DNA from: Chondrilla cf. caribensis | Taxonomy: Eukaryota; Porifera; Demospongiae; Chondrillida; Chondrillidae | NCBI GenBank assembly: GCA_964020155.1 | Contig: OZ026551.1 | Span: 3,599,767-3,663,766 of the forward strand | DNA: 64,000 nt | Direction of reading: 5' to 3' | Shown here: positions 63,838-64,000 of the stretch, piece after piece | Layout of the letters: the number at the start of each line of letters is the position of its first letter | Numbering within the stretch: the stretch's first letter is position 1 | Program-made: the position numbers and the translations under genes | Notes under the pieces: generated by a model | What the model was told of the DNA's origin: nothing | Seen by the model: the letters and a program-made list of their open reading frames with translations, nothing else | Database searches by the model: none

Positions 63838-64000
63838 TACACTGTATGCTGTCAATGATTGCATACATACTATGTGCGTACACTTACTTATGTACATGTA
63901 TACATACGTATGTAAGTATGTACGTACGTATCTATGTACGTATATACTATATGTACTTATACTGTACGTATTGTACTGTATCTTTTCAGATGTACGTACC

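Overview
The window is nuclear DNA of a multicellular animal. It has spliced genes with GT-AG introns, very abundant (CA)n/(GT)n tracts, many minisatellites and several relic retroelement and DNA-transposon families. The protein types (a CYP4-clan cytochrome P450 pair, a PPP1R15 homologue, an SLC3-like type II membrane alpha-glucosidase, a CULT-domain protein) and the transposon relics fit a marine invertebrate such as a sponge. That placement is inference, and no species is claimed.

Layout. 1-6.4 kb is a non-coding maze of nested inverted repeats. 7.3-9.8 kb holds an intronless minus-strand SLC3/alpha-glucosidase-like gene with an in-frame TAG. 11.2-18.5 kb is a complete 12-exon CYP4-like gene (copy A, minus). 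19.06-19.51 kb is a third CYP copy reduced to exons 9 and 12. 19.7-24.3 kb holds retroelement relics: a GIY-YIG fragment, a reverse-transcriptase element and an AP-endonuclease fragment. 25-30 kb is mostly intergenic, with a Mutator-like transposase relic and a 477-bp palindrome. 30.4-35.2 kb is a plus-strand gene whose four exons join in phase into a 224-residue protein with an N-terminal death-fold (CARD-like) domain and a C-terminal cereblon-type CULT domain. 35.2-41.3 kb is AT-rich with more retroelement relics. 41.3-50.2 kb is CYP copy B, with the same 12 exons and phases as copy A. 51.7-52.6 kb is a PPP1R15 (GADD34/CReP) homologue, minus strand, with a possible divergent mini-gene at 53.2 kb. 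53.6-64 kb is dominated by minisatellites, microsatellites and pogo-like MITEs, with a few coding-like minus-strand patches that could not be assigned.

How the genes relate. The two P450s are a local duplication. Both are 487 residues with every P450 signature intact, and the partial third copy shows that the cluster keeps gaining and losing members, apparently through recombination between intronic (CA)n tracts. PPP1R15 is the stress-response phosphatase-targeting subunit. The CARD-like/CULT protein is the strongest candidate for an undescribed system: it would couple a death-fold interaction module to a cereblon-type ligand or degron-binding pocket without the LON and DDB1-binding parts of cereblon.
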